Below, piece by piece: positions 46,358 to 61,178 of a DNA stretch of 64,000 nt. Source of the stretch: Bidens hawaiensis (taxonomy: Eukaryota; Streptophyta; Magnoliopsida; Asterales; Asteraceae); the NCBI GenBank assembly GCA_021521415.1, contig JAIQDT010006503.1:1-64000 (forward strand), given 5' to 3'. The notes beneath the pieces are model-generated. The model saw only the letters and a program-made list of their open reading frames with translations. It searched no databases and was not told the DNA's origin. Made by a program: the position numbers and the translations under genes. Within the stretch, counting starts at the first letter, position 1, and each line of letters starts with the position of its first letter.

Positions 46358-46964
46358 AATGATCAAGAGAGAACTCCTTCTTAGAGAGAGAACTAGAGAA
46401 CTAATAATGTAGTATTTTTAATTTAATTAAAAAAATATTTTTAATTTTTTTCTTTCATCATTCTTATATGTTGTAATTCTTCTCCACAAAATTTTTTTAA
46501 AAAAACTCGTTGTAATGCATATATGTAATACATCGACTTTTTCTTAATGGATAGGTGCATTAGTGTGTATTTTTATATGTGTAATAGTGTTGATTAGCAT
46601 ATATGCAATTGTTTGTATTGTATATGTGCAATAGTGTTATACTATATACAAAAATAAAAAAATCGATATAGTATATATGTGCATTGTTGTTGTATTACAT
46701 ATATGCGATAGTGTGTATTGCATATAATTATTAGTATTGTATTTGCATATATATTCAATAGTGTATATTGTATAATGCATTTGTATTGTATTATATGCAA
46801 TAAAATACTATTGTATATATGCAATAGGCATTAGTGCACATATGCACTACACTGACAAGGTTTTTTTTTTGTTTTTTTAGTAACAATATCATTTTATTAA
46901 GCGGAAAGAAATAAAAATCACGAAATAATTTTTTTTAAAATAGGTAAAAATAATTCTTGGCTAG
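46358..46964 (+). mobile_element. MITE-3 left part (right part 63958-64000), split by the 17-kb array
   Basis: AGAGAGAACTAGAGAACTA at about 46385-46403 has its reverse complement at 63955-63973 beyond the array, and the similarity continues outward imperfectly for some 25 bp on both sides. The element therefore has TIRs and was interrupted by the array near its right TIR. The left part is AT-rich with degenerate CATATATGCAATAGTG-like units (46515-46850) and no ORF. Confidence 0.6.
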
Positions 46965-48169
46965 TGTCACACCCCGATCAAAGGCGGCGGAACATGCCGG
47001 GGTGCAACCGATTGCCCAAATACACAAGACACTAATTAGAGTGACAATATTTAATTAACTCATTTTATTTCAACAAATCAATAAACAACACATTTCGTCC
47101 ACACAAACAAATTGAATACAAGTAACATTTATATTGTGTTTTACTAATACCCTAATGGTCTTGGTAACGTTTTTCGTCAAGTCCTCGAGTCAACAAAAGT
47201 CAAACCTGTAACATTTCATAAAATAAAGTTTGTCAACACAAAGGTTGATGAGCAATTCATAAGTTTGAGCATATAAATATATAGTAATAAGAAGCCACAA
47301 CACTTGTATACAAAACAATGAATAAAAGCACTAGAATTGGATAAATTGACAATTGCTAAACACATTAGCAACACCTAGCTATCTAGGATTTTATGACAAT
47401 TGCTAAACACATTAGCACCACCTGGCTATCTAGGATTTTATGACAATTGCCAAACACATTAGCACCACCTAGCTATTCTAGGATTTTATAGTTATCGTTA
47501 ATTGCATTACGTTAACGACACCTTGCCATGAGGGGTTGTCAAATGGTATAGGATTTATAGTTCCACCATCCAAAAGCGATAAACACAAAAGCATATAAAC
47601 ATGTAAGCATAGGACACCAAATCAAGCAATTATTCAGGTAAAGTATACAATCACGTTTGTGGGTATAAAGATTCAAGTAATTAAAGCATTTAGTTTAATA
47701 AGTATGAAATGTCACCCCAAAACGGAAGATGGAAAACGAGGTATGAAAGTACTCACCTCGATTGATGAATTGAGAACTAATTAATGATGGACATATAGAA
47801 GGCTTGTGAATAAAACGAACGTATCCAACTTGAAACGATAAACACCTTAGCTAAAGATAAATAATGTAATATATTAATGAACTTGAAACCATGATGTAAC
47901 TATATTGGAAACAATGAACGATAAGGTTTGGTTGTAAATCGTATTACCGATTAATTTGTTAATGATTAGGGACTCGTACTAAATTGATAATTTAAAGATG
48001 AAATATTATTATTTTATTGGGCTTTTAAATAACTAAACCAATATCCAAATAGAAACTAGACGGGCTTAATTTAAGAGTTCGGTTTTTTAAAAATGAATAG
48101 ATAATAAAGTTTATAATAATATTATTAATGATAAGATAGTAATGATAATGATAATTTCAAAAAGTAAAG

Positions 48170-48208
<39 letters not shown>

Positions 48209-49740
48209 TATGCAAGATATTGACGGTAAAAATAATAACCATAATTATTATTAATAATACTAATAATAATAGTTAGAGAATAACGATCTTAGTATTTTTT
48301 AATGTGTTGTTGATAAAAGTAATAATAATAATAATAAATCATATTGATAGTATTTATGATACCATACCCGATGTCGGTTTGATTTCTAAACGAATTCATA
48401 AAATAAATATAATAATACTATTGTTAATAATAAATGGTAAAATATGATTTTACTAAATAATAAAAATATGATCTTTATTAATAATAATAACGACTTTAAT
48501 ATTTATAATATTAATAATAGTAATAATAATAATATTAATATTAACAATAACTAAATTTAATAGTAAGTTATACGTAAAAATACTAATAAAAATCTTTATG
48601 TTTTGATGTTAATATTAATAGAAATAATAAATTTTTAAGTATATAAAACTAATAATACCAAAACCGGTCTAGGATGAGACCCGAACCCGAGACCTCTAGT
48701 TTAAATCACTAACGTTCAACTCAACCGAAACCAAGGTAAAAAAAATTGTTAATTTAAACCCATATTAAAATAATATAACCATTTCCCGGGTGTTCGTCTT
48801 TTACCCAAATCAAACCAACACTTTATTCAAACCAACCCGTTTCAAGTATATAATCAAACAATATAACCGATTTATTAATGATTTAAATCTGACAATCGTC
48901 ATACGAAAACTAACAACATTAAATCCCAAATTAAATTTACCTATTAGACGTGTATATACCCGTGGCTCTACACCGGAAAGAAATCTGAGCCAGACCCGCC
49001 GGAGACGATGACAGCAGCCGGAGATGAGAGAGAGACGGAAAGAAAGTGAGGGAGAAGAGAGAGAGAGGGAGACGACGTGAGAGAGATAAAGAGAAAGAGA
49101 TATGGTGCATGGTGGCCGGCATTCCGGTCGCGGGAATAACGAAACAGGAAAGGGGAAAGGGTCGGCGACTGGGTTGAGGTCGGTGGGGGTTGCAGAGGTC
49201 GGAGATGGTGATATGGACTAGCTGGACCGCAGCTCCGGCCGCCGGAGACACTGCCGGAAAACCGAGGGGAGAAAGGAGAGGTGGGGTTGGCCGCGGGTCA
49301 TGGTTTACGGACCAGAGGGGGAAGGAAGGTTAGTAGTGGTGCGTCAGTGGTGCGTCGGTGGTCCGCCGGATATCCGGACTCGCCGGAAAACGGCAGGAGG
49401 GTGGGGGTGGCGGCTGGGCAGGTATGATAGGTTAGGGTTAGGGTTTTGCTTTTATATATGCATAACACATATTTACAAAATGGCCCTCCAAGTTTCAATA
49501 AATGTTTAAAACGAGTTAAAAGGTTTATAAAGCTTATAACTAGTTTACGAAAATCATTTTAAACCCCTTATGTTTTTCTTAACACATTATAATATGACAA
49601 AACATCGATTATTGATGATCGAGGTCTATATAATATTATATAATAATTAATTTAGGTTCTAAAAATGATTGAGTCGGTTTTACATAATAAAAGTTTACAA
49701 AACGAATCCAAATAGAGACCCGAATTTGACGAATGTCACA
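46965..49740 (-). repeat. LTR1 of the array (3' LTR of the element)
   Basis: 2776 bp. Holds a 47-bp minisatellite (47348-47489, three units with GACAATTGCTAAACAC), a (TA) run of 33 bp (48174-48206), AAT-type repeats to 48570, and a GC-rich part (48960-49430). Minus-strand TATATAAA lies at 49458-49451, followed by AAACCCTAACCC, a probable promoter. Confidence 0.9.
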
Positions 49741-52700
49741 GTATCCTCAACTTTTTAGAAATTTCGTCCCGAAATTAAGATAAACTTTAGGAAAAAGTAA
49801 TTGTTAACGAATATTGTCTTTAGTAAGATACTTGCATGAACAAATTTTTTAAGCAAACGAATAACGTCGAAACCTTGCATGATTTGAAAAAAACGTTACA
49901 ATTGAGAAACATAATAAAGGCACTTATATATAGGATGTACCAGCGGCGTATCCACCATGCCCATATCATGATTTCGCATCTTTATCGTTTTTCTACCATC
50001 ATCCTTGGGTCTGAGTTATCGCACACAACCGTACTTACCATGACTTCCATACGGGGATTTCGATAATTAAGGGTGCACCCATAATTATTTAGATCGTCGT
50101 ATGGTCCACATGGTTCTTCCCATTGTGTGGTTTAAAAAAAGACATATTTATATTTATATATTTTTTTGAAATCTTAAACATTTGAAACGTGCATAAATCT
50201 GTTGAATTTTAATGAGAATTCTGATAGGAGGAAATGAGAAATCCAATAAAGGAAACGAGAATCCAAAGAGTGAAAATGAGATATCCGATAGGTGTAAATG
50301 AGAAGTCCAATAAGTGAGTACATGAGGTCGAGGTAATCAATGTTACAATTAATAATAACGTACGATGAGTTTCATACATGAACAACTTGAGGTTAAAAGA
50401 AATTGAGAATTCGATTGCGTGAAATCACGAGGATGAGGTGAGTTTCTTTGGGGTGACGCATACATGCATCAACGTAAATAAAATAGTATTGATTAACAAC
50501 CAAAACAATCGATGAAATGTGATAAACATGAATACGGCCACTATTGTGAAACCATTTATATAATCGTCATTATAATACCGGTTTCTAATAGCGTCAAAAC
50601 TTGTAGACAACCACACATAGGTCGTTAATAGATTAGATAAAATGATATAGAATAATGTATAGAATCGCGTTTACATAAATGCTCAAATATAAATAACATA
50701 GTCATAAAAATATCGTTTAAAAGATAAACGAGATTTTTGGCGAAGTTAAGGTTTTGAAAGTATTACACAAATTGTCATTGAATAGTTTGCATTCGGTCAC
50801 GAAAATTCAAAACACAAAAGTGAAATCTCATGTGCATAAAGTTATCGAAACATCTCATCAGTGGAAAAGAAAATCGCAATAACAGTAAGACTCGAATAAA
50901 TGACAAAATAAATAAATCGCGTAGCGTATAATAGACTAAAACTGAAAATGAGGTGTTAAGTAAGGCCGTTTTGTTGTTTCTAAGAAATGTACATAATAAC
51001 AAGGCATCGCGGTAACGCATTGCTAGGGAAAATATTTAAATCATTATTGAATGTAAATCTTGTAACCCAAATTGTTAAAGGAGTTCGTATACATAAAGTT
51101 ATTGTGATGAAAATAAATTATATAAAGTGATGATGCTTGCGATAATAAAAGGTAATAGTTTGCGTAAATTGTTATTGAGCAAAAATTTGTGTTACAATAT
51201 AAAATATTTATAAGCGCGTCCCAAAAGATTTGCAAAGCCATGGCCATTGAGTTTATGCAATATGGTGAAAGTTGTAATTTATTACTGAATAAATCCCGCA
51301 TTCATCATTCAAAAAGAGACCTCGAATTTATAAAGTTATTAAGAGGTTTATCACCTTAGGTGACAATAATTAAAATCTTGAAATCATACATATAATCGTT
51401 TATTAACCTTTGAAAACAACTCCTCATAATAGAATTTTGTTGTCATGACAATACCATATATATGTGTGTGTGTATATATATATAAATATATGTATTTAGG
51501 GTTTAAAATTTAAAATTGATTATTTGAACACCTGAGGTTGTTATAAATACACTAGTTGTATATATATATAAATAAAAAAGAATTTAGGGAAAAACGAAGC
51601 TTGCATGCGTATTGAGGGGTTTTAGGCTTCGAGTGGTGAATGGTTTGGAAATTTGGTGAAGAGTGAGTATGTTTCGGTTGGCTTGCATAGTTGGGTTTTT
51701 CTTGAGTTGGATTTATGAGGTTTGTTGAGTTTAGGTCGTTTGAGTGGTTTAGGCTTGGATGCTTGTGTGAGTAGTCGTTGGGCTAATAGGTGAGGTTTTG
51801 CTTATTTGAGCTCGAGTTAAGTTGAAGGGTTGGATAATTTTGATCTAGGCTAGTTTGGGTTGAGATTTGGTTTATACATTTATTTGGTAACGAGTTCTTG
51901 GGTTGCTATTTTGATATCAAACACTATGGTTAGGTGGAAACGGTGTGGCGACATGGTTTGGTGAATTGACTTAGCATGGGTCGAAGGATTCGAGTAATAG
52001 TTGGGTAAGCTTCGGGTTATTATATGTTCAAGGAATTTTGTGAGTGTGTTTGTCGGTGTTTTTGTAGTATTAGGATAGTGAGTTTGATAGGTTTTCGTGA
52101 CGTAAAGGTGGCGGTATTTAAGGCTTTTTGTTGGGTTAATGTTGTACATCTTGGATCTTGTATGGGGTTTGAGTTGGTGAGATTTATGGATGTTTAGGTT
52201 TCGTTCATATTGAGGGAAGACTTGGGTATGTGGGAAAGCTTTTGTTGTGGAGGGATGGTTTGACTTGAGGCGGTAGTCTGTGAAGGAATACGTGTGTTTG
52301 GAAACTAATTATAGGTATTAACTTGAAAATATCATATTTTATAAATAATGTTTGAAACATCCATGAAAATTTTGATAATAAAAATTACAAGATAATATTT
52401 ATATGAATATATATATTATATAAATAGAATTTTGGAGATCCGAGCGTGTGAATCACACAAATTTTTTTATAAAGATTACAATAATTTTATTTGCTTATGA
52501 GGAAATTTAAAATACGTAAATTGAATGTCAAAATTTGTTATGAGGTATCAAACATTGAATGATGAGTGTCGTTTTGGGAATATAAAGTTGCGAAGTGAAA
52601 ATTTTCTCATACCAAGTTCGTTATTTAATATCTTGTGATGAAAATATTATAGTAAGTTGACCGGCATTGCAAATCGAGAAATCACAAGTAAACAACTTTT

Positions 52701-54048
52701 GGTCTTTAAAGTAAAATTTCTATGAAGTTTTGCATGAGAATTTCAAGAAGATTACAAGCTATGGGTTTGTGACTTTCTTGAAAAATCATGGCAAAGCTAT
52801 CATAAGAATTTTAAAACACGGAAAATCGTATGATATAAATTTTTATTTGCGAAAATTTATAATTAACAAAAGATTGCCTGATGAAAGTTGTTATGAAAAT
52901 AAAATTGGGTAGTGAAAATTTTACCACGTATATTATATAATATAGTATAATTAAAAATGTCGTGAGAAGTTTAAATAATTAAAATTTTGAAGTGATCGTC
53001 CAAAATAAACGGAATAGTTATAAAAATAAATTTTTTATAAAATTTTCGTGCAATGACTTTAAAAACAATTTAAAGTTTATACAATAGGAAATTTACTTGA
53101 AAAGTTGAGGTGAAATTTATCATAAAACCTTCTTAATATGATGAAATTTATATAATAAGATTTTCGTTTGTAAATCGTCTTAATGAAAATAAATTGCATA
53201 TTAGAAATTATTATGAATAGATCAAACTCTATATATAATATATTTATTTATATCGAAGAAATCATAATGAACGAAATTTGTAATAAAAATCATTGTGAAA
53301 TCAAAATGAGAAAATTGGTGTAAAACTTTACCATATAAAATCGAGATATATATAAAAAAATATATAACATTTATAAATGAAGACTTGTGATAAGAATTTA
53401 TAACATAATAAAGGAAAAATAGTTTAAATTCTTGAAATGTAATAATAATGTTTTAAGATTTAAAGGCGGAGAAATCGTGCATGCACCACCATGACTTGCT
53501 ATTCCGACACTAAAAACCTTTAATACAAAAATATCATATTGGAGTCTAAACATGTGCACGTACCACCGCGTCTTTTTCATGACTTCGACTCAAATAACGA
53601 TTGTAACAGAAACAATAAATCAGAATACAACGTCATGTCAAAACACTAGTCCACGAAATCACCGTAGTTCTATTGTTTTAACACCGAAAATTAGGATGGC
53701 GGGCGGAACGCTCGCATGCGACTACTTAAAGTGGTCATCTCATATGAGACAATCTTTTAGGAGATTTGAAACAACGGGATCCAAGTTAAGCTCGTGATCC
53801 ATAAAACACAATAAAAACTAATGTTTTTGCGTTTTAAGGTAAGGATATCTTGGAGTACTATGAAAATGTGTGTACGTGTATATTTATGATATGATAAAAT
53901 AAATAAGTATATAAATAAACAAATGTATTGAACAATCAAGTAGGGTAGACACGTATAGGCAACACGTATAAGGACCCTAAAGTAAAGACTATACTAGGTC
54001 GTTACGTCTAACCACCTATCTTATAGTCCTGTGGCTCTGATACCAATC
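49741..54048 (-). other. Internal region 1 of the array (non-coding)
   Basis: 4308 bp. The primer site is the complement of 54031-54045 (GTGGCTCTGATACCA). The box TTTCGGGACGAAATTTC is on the minus strand at about 49772-49756. A G/T-rich part spans 51590-52290; the rest is very AT-rich. Short ORFs up to 89 residues show no known motif and no composition of real proteins. Confidence 0.85.
54031..54045 (-). other. Primer binding site of internal region 1
   Basis: Minus TGGTATCAGAGCCAC, three nt after the end of LTR2 in element orientation. Confidence 0.9.
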
Positions 54049-55253
54049 TGTCACACCCCGATCGAAGGCGGCGTAACATGCCGGGGTGAAACCGATTTCC
54101 CAAATACACAAGACACTAATTAGAGTGACAATATTTAATTAACTCATTTTATTTCAACAAATCAATAAACAACACATTTCGTCCACACAAACAAATTGAA
54201 TACAAGTAACATTTATATTGTTCGTTTTACTAATACCCTAATGGTCCTGGTAAAGCTTTCGTCAAGTCCTCGAGTCAACAAAAGTCAAACCTGTAACATT
54301 TCATAAAATAAAGTTTGTCAACACAAAGGTTGGTGAACAATTCATAAGTTTGAGCATATAAATATATAGTATTAAGAAGCCACAACACTTGTATACAAAA
54401 CAATGAATAAAAGCACCTAGAGTTGGATAAATTGACAATTGCTAAACACATTAGCACCACCTAGCTATCTAAGATTTTATGACAATTGCTAAACACATTA
54501 GCACCACCTAGCTATCTAGGATTTTATGACAATTGCTAAACACATTAGCACCACCTAGCTATTCTAGGATTTTATAGTTATCGTTAATTGCATTACGTTA
54601 ACGACACCTTGCCATGAGGGGTTGCCAAATGGTATAGGATTTATAGTTCCACCATCCAAAAGCGATAAACACACAAGCATATAAGCATTTAAGCAAAGGA
54701 CACCAACAAGCAATTATTCAGGTAAAGTATACAATCACGTTTGTGGGTTTAAAGATTCAAGTAATTAAAGCATTTAGTTTAATAAGTATGAAATGTCACC
54801 CCAAAACGGAAGATGGAAAACGGGGTATGAAAGTACTCACCTCGATTGATTAATTGAGAACTAATTAATGATGGACATATAGAAGGCTTGTGAACAAAAC
54901 GAACGAATCCGACTTGAAACGATAAACACCTTAGCTAAAGATAAATAATGTAATATATTAATGAACTTTAAACCATGATGTAACTATATTGGAAACAATG
55001 AACGATAAGGTTTGGTTGTAAATCGTATTACCGATTAATTTGTTAATGATTAGGGACTCGTACTAAATTGATAATTTAAAGATGAAATATTATTATTTTA
55101 TTGGGCTTTTAAATAACTAAACCAATATCCAAATAGAAACTAGACGGGCTTAATTTAAGAGTTCGGTTTTTTAAAAATGAATAGATAATAAAGTTTATAA
55201 TAATATTATTAACGATAAGATAGTAATGATAATGATAATTTCAAAAAGTAAAG

Positions 55254-55346
<93 letters not shown>

Positions 55347-56865
55347 AGATATTGACGGTAAAAATAATAACCATAATTATTATTAATAATACTAATAGTA
55401 ATAGTTAGAGAATAACGATCTTAGTATTTATTAATGTGTTGTTGATCAAAGTAATAATAATAATAAATAATATTGATAGTATTTATGATACCATACCCGA
55501 TGTCGGTTTGATTTCTAAACGAATTCATAAAATAAATATAATAATACTATTGTTAATAATAAATGGTAAAATATGATTTTACTAAATAATAAAAATATGA
55601 TCTTTATTAATAATAATAACGACTTTAATATTTATAATATTAATGATAGTAATATTATTAATATTAACAATAACTAAATTTAATAGTAAGTTATATGTAA
55701 AAATACTAATAAAAATCTTTATGTTTTGATGTTAATATTAATAGAAATAATAAATTTGTTAAGTATATAAAACTAATAATACCAAAACCGGTCTAGGATG
55801 AGACCCGAACCCGAGACCTCTAGTTTAAATCACTAACGTTCAACTCAACCGAAACCAAGGTAAAAAAAATTGTTAATTTAAGCCCATATTAAAATAATAT
55901 AACCATTTCCCGGGTGTTCGTCTTTTACCCAAATCAAACCAACACTATAACCAAACCAACCCGTTTCAAGTATATAATCAAACAATATAACCGATTTATT
56001 AATGATTTAAATCTGACAATCGACATACGAAAACTAACAACATTAAATCCCAAATTAAATTTACCTATTAGACGTGTATATACCCGTGGCTCTACGCCGG
56101 AAAGAAATCTGAGCCAGACCCGCCGGAGACGATGACAGCAGCCGGAGATGAGAGAGAGACGGAAAGAAAGTGAGGGAGAAGAGAGAGAGAGAGGGAGACG
56201 ACGCGAGAGAGATAAAGAGAAAGAGATATGGTGCATGGTGGCCGGCATTCCGGTCGCGGGAATAACGAAACAGGAAAGGGGAAAGGGTCGGCGACTGGGT
56301 TGAGGTCGGTGGGGGTTGCAGAGGTCGGAGATGGTGATATGGACCAGCTGGACCGCAGCTCCGGCCGCCGGAGACACTGCTGGAAAACCGAGGGGAGAAA
56401 GGAGAGGTGGGGTTGGCCGCGGGTCATGGTTTACGGACCAGAGGGGGAAGGAAGGTTAGTAGTGGTGCGTCAGTGGTGCGTCGGTGGTCCGCCGAAAATC
56501 CGGACTCGCCGGAAAACGGCAGGAGGGTGGGGGTGGCGGCTGGGCAGGTATGATAGGTTTGGGTTAGGGTTTTGCTTTTATATATGCATAACACATATTT
56601 ACAAAATGGTCCTCCAAGTTTCAATAAATGTTTAAAACGAGTTAAAAGGTTTATAAAGCTTATAACTAGTTTACGAAAATCATTTTAAACCCTTATGTTT
56701 TTCTTAACACATTATAATATGACAAAACATCGATTATTGATGATCGAGGTCTATATAATATTATATAATAATTAATTTAGGTTCTAAAAATGATTGAGTC
56801 GGTTTTACATAATAAAAGTTTACAAAACGAATCCAAATAGAGACCCGAATTTGACGAATGTCACA
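54049..56865 (-). repeat. LTR2 of the array, chimeric
   Basis: 2817 bp; the extra length is mostly a (TA) run of 86 bp (55258-55343). Left of about 55760 it shares more than 30 variants with LTR3 against LTR1; right of 55824 it shares more than 20 with LTR1 against LTR3. Minisatellite at 54434-54575, TATA at 56584-56577. Confidence 0.9.
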
Positions 56866-59800
56866 GTATCCTCAACTTTTTAGAAATTTCGTCCCGAAAT
56901 TAAGATAAACTTTAGGAAAAAGTAATTGTTAACGAATATTGTCTTTAGTAAGATACTTGCATGAACAAATTTTTTAAGCAAACGAATAACGTCGAAACCT
57001 TGCATGATTTGAAAAAAACGTTACAATTGAGAAACATAATAAAGGCACTTATATATAGGATGTACCAGCGGCGTATCCACCATGCCCATATCATGATTTC
57101 GCATCTTTATCGTTTTTCTACCATCATCCTCGGGTCTGAGTTATCGCACACAACCGTACTTACCATGACTTCCATACGGGGATTTCGATAATTAAGGGTG
57201 CACCCATAATTATTTAGATCGTCGTATGGTCCACATGGTTCTTCCCATTGTGTGGTTTAAAAAAAGACATATTTATATTTATATATTTTTTTGAAATCTT
57301 AAACATTTGAAACGTGCATAAATCTGTTGAATTTTAATGAGAATTCTGATAGGAGGAAATGAGAAATCCAATAAAGGAAACGAGAATCCAAAGAGTGAAA
57401 ATGAGATATCCGATAGGTGTAAATGAGAAGTCCAATAAGTGAGTACATGAGGTCGAGGTAATCAATGTTACAATTAATAATAACGTACGATGAGTTTCAT
57501 ACATGAACAACTTGAGGTTAAAAGAAATTGAGAATTCGATTGCGTGAAATCACGAGGATGAGGTGAGTTTCTTTGGGGTGACGCATACATGCATCAACGT
57601 AAATAAAATAGTATTGATTAACAACCAAAACAATCGATGAAATGTGATAAACATGAATACGGCCACTATTGTGAAACCATTTATATAATCGTCATTATAA
57701 TACCGGTTTCTAATAGCTTCAAAACTTGTAGACAACCACACATAGGTCGTTAATAGATTAGATAAAATGATATAGAATAATGTATAGAATCGCGTTTACA
57801 TAAATGCTCAAATATAAATAACATAGTCATAAAAATATCGTTTAAAAGATAAACGAGATTTTTGGCGAAGTTAAGGTTTTGAAAGTATTACACAAATTGT
57901 CATTGAATAGTTTGCATTCGGTCACGAAAATTCAAAACACAAAAGTGAAATCTCATGTGCATAAAGTTATCGAAACATCTCATCAGTGGAAAAGAAAATC
58001 GCAATAACAGTAAGACTCGAATAAATGACAAAATAAATAAATCGCGTAGCGTATAATAGACTAAAACTGAAAATGAGGTGTTAAGTAAGGCCGTTTTGTT
58101 GTTTCTAAGAAATGTACATAATAACAAGGCATCACGGTAACGCATTGCTAGGGAAAATATTTAAATCATTATTGAATGTAAATCTTGTAACCCAAATTGT
58201 TAAAGGAGTTCGTATACATAAAGTTATTGTGATGAAAATAAATTATATAAAGTGATGATGCTTGCGATAATAAAAGGTAATAGTTTGCGTAAATTGTTAT
58301 TGAGCAAAAATTTGTGTTACAATATAAAATATTTATAAGCGCGTCCCAAAAGATTTGCAAAGCCATGGCCATTGAGTTTATGCAATATGGTGAAAGTTGT
58401 AATTTATTACTGAATAAATCCCGCATTCATCATTCAAAAAGAGACCTCGAATTTATAAAGTTATTAAGAGGTTTATCACCTTAGGTGACAATAATTAAAA
58501 TCTTGAAATCATACATATAATCGTTTATTAACCTTTGAAAACAACTCCTCATAATAGAATTTTGTTGTCATGACAATACCATATATATGTGTGTGTATAT
58601 ATATATATAAATATATGTATTTAGGGTTTAAAATTTAAAATTGATTATTTGAACACCTGAGGTTGTTATAAATACACTAGTTGTATATATATAAATAAAA
58701 AAGAATTTAGGGTAAAACGAAGCTTGCATGCGTAGTGAGGGGTTTTAGGCTTCGAGTGGTGAATGGTTTGGAAATTTGGTGAAGAGTGAGTATGTTTCGG
58801 TTGGCTTGCATAGTTGGGTTTTTCTTGAGTTGGATTTATGAGGTTTGTTGAGTTTAGGTCGTTTGAGTGGTTTAGGCTTGGATGCTTGTGTGAGTAGTCG
58901 TTGGGCTAATAGGAGAGGTTTTGCTTATTTGAGCTCGAGTTAAGTTGAAGGGTTGGATAATTTTGATCTAGGCTAGTTTGGGTTGAGATTTAGTTTATAC
59001 ATTTATTTGGTAACGAGTTCTTGGGTTGCTATTTTGATATCAAACACTATGGTTAGGTGGAAACGGTGTGGCGATATGGTTTGGTGAATTGACTTAGCAT
59101 GGGTCGAAGGATTCGAGTAATAGTTGGGTAAGCTTCGGGTTATTATATGTTCAAGGAATTTTGTGAGTGTGTTTGTCGGTGTTTTTGTAGTATTAGGATA
59201 GTGAGTTTGATAGGTTTTCGTGACGTAAAGGTGGCGGTATTTAAGGCTTTTTGTTGGGTTAATGTTGTACATCTTGGATCTTGTATGGGGTTTGAGTTGG
59301 TGAGATTTATGGATGTTTAGGTTTCGTTCATATTGAGGGAAGACTTGGGTATGTGGGAAAGCTTTTGTTGTGGAGGGATGGTTTGACTTGAGGCGGTAGT
59401 CTGTGAAGGAATACGTGTGTTTGGAAACTAATTATAGGTATTAACTTGAAAATATCATATTTTATAAATAATGTTTGAAACATCCATGAAAATTTTGATA
59501 ATAAAAATTACAAGATAATATTTATATGAATATATATATTATATAAATAGAATTTTGGAGATCCGAGCGTGTGAATCACACAAATTTTTTTATAAAGATT
59601 ACAATAATTTTATTTGCTTATGAGGAAATTTAAAATACGTAAATTGAATGTCAAAATTTGTTATGAAGTATCAAACATTGAATGATGAGTGTCGTTTTGG
59701 GAATATAAAGTTGCGAAGTGAAAATTTTCTCATACCAAGTTCGTTATTTAATATCTTGTGATGAAAATATTATAGTAAGTTAAAATGACCGGCATTGCAA

Positions 59801-61178
59801 ATCGAGAAATCACAAGTAAACAACTTTTGGTCTTTAAAGTAAAATTTCTATGAAGTTTTGCATGAGAATTTCAAAAAGATTACAAGCTATGGGTTTGTGA
59901 CTTTCTTGAAAAATCATGGCAAAGCTATCATAAGAATTTTAAAACACGGAAAATCGTATGATATAAATTTTTATTTGCGAAAATTTATAATTAACAAAAG
60001 ATTGCCTGATGAAAGTTGTTATGAAAATAAAATTGGGTAGTGAAAATTTTACCACGTGTATTATATAATATAGTATAATTAAAAATGTCGTGAGAAGTTT
60101 AAATAATTAAAATTTTGAAGTGATCGTCCAAAATAAACGGAATAGTTATAAAAGTAAAATTTTTATAAAATTTTCGTGCAAGGACTTTAAAAACAATTTA
60201 AAGTTTATACAATAGGAAATTTACTTGAAAAGTTGAGGTGAAATTAATAATAAAAAAACCTTCTTAATATGATGAAATTTATATAATAAGATTTTCGTTT
60301 GTAAATCGTCTTAATGAAAATAAATTGCATATTAGAAATTATTATGAATAGATCAAACTCTATATATAATATATTTATTTATATCGAAGAAATCATAATG
60401 AACGAAATTTGTAATAAAAATCATTGTGAAATCAAAATGAGAAAATTTGTGTAAAACTTTAGCATATAAAATCGAGATATATATAAAAAATATATAACAT
60501 TTATAAATGAAGACTTGTGATAAGAATTTATAACATAATAAAGGAAAAATAGTTTAAATTCTTGAAATGTAATAATAATGTTTTAAGATTTAAAGGCGGA
60601 GAAATCGTGCATGCACCACCATGACTTGCTATTCCGACACCAAAAACCTTTAATACAAAAATATCATATTGGAGTCTAAACATGTGCACGTACCACCGCG
60701 TCTTTTTCATGTCTTCGACTCAAATAACGATTGTAACAGAAACAATAAATCAGAATACAACGTCATGTCAAAACACTAGTCCACGAAATCACCGTAGTTC
60801 TATTGTTTTAACACCGAAAATTTGGATGGCGGGCGGAACGCTCGCATGCGACTACTTAAAGTGGTCATCTCATATGAGACAATCTTTTAGGAGATTTGAA
60901 ACAACGGGATCCAAGTTAAGCTCGTGATCCATAAAACACAATAAAAACTAATGTTTTTGCGTTTTAAGGTAAGGATATCTTGGAGTACTATGAAAGTGTG
61001 TGTATGTGTATATTTATGATATGATAAAATAAATAAGTATATAAATAAACAAATGTATTGAACAATCAAGTAGGGTAGACACGTATAGGCAACACGTATA
61101 AGGACCCTAAAGTAAAGACTATACTAGGTCGTTACGTCTAACCACCTATCTTATAGTCCTGTGGCTCTGATACCAATC
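56866..61178 (-). other. Internal region 2 of the array (non-coding)
   Basis: 4313 bp, nearly identical to internal region 1; by eye only scattered differences, e.g. CCTTGGG/CCTCGGG near 49987/57131 and TAGCGTC/TAGCTTC near 50592/57717. No coding motif. Confidence 0.85.
61161..61175 (-). other. Primer binding site of internal region 2
   Basis: Minus TGGTATCAGAGCCAC, identical to 54031-54045. Confidence 0.9.

Noticed and set aside
49425..49445. Telomere-like TTAGGG/TTTAGGG units
   Set aside because: Only about two units next to a TATA box in the LTR leader; common in plant 5' leaders.
48937..49500. ORFs of 66-147 residues in the GC-rich part of the array LTRs, both strands
   Set aside because: Ser/Pro/Arg-rich low-complexity translations with no motif, placed in LTR leader sequence; open frames there follow from base composition.
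49800..54460. Repeated 60-89 residue ORFs in the array's internal regions
   Set aside because: They are kept between the copies only because the DNA is nearly identical; no retroviral or host motif, and composition reflects AT-rich DNA.
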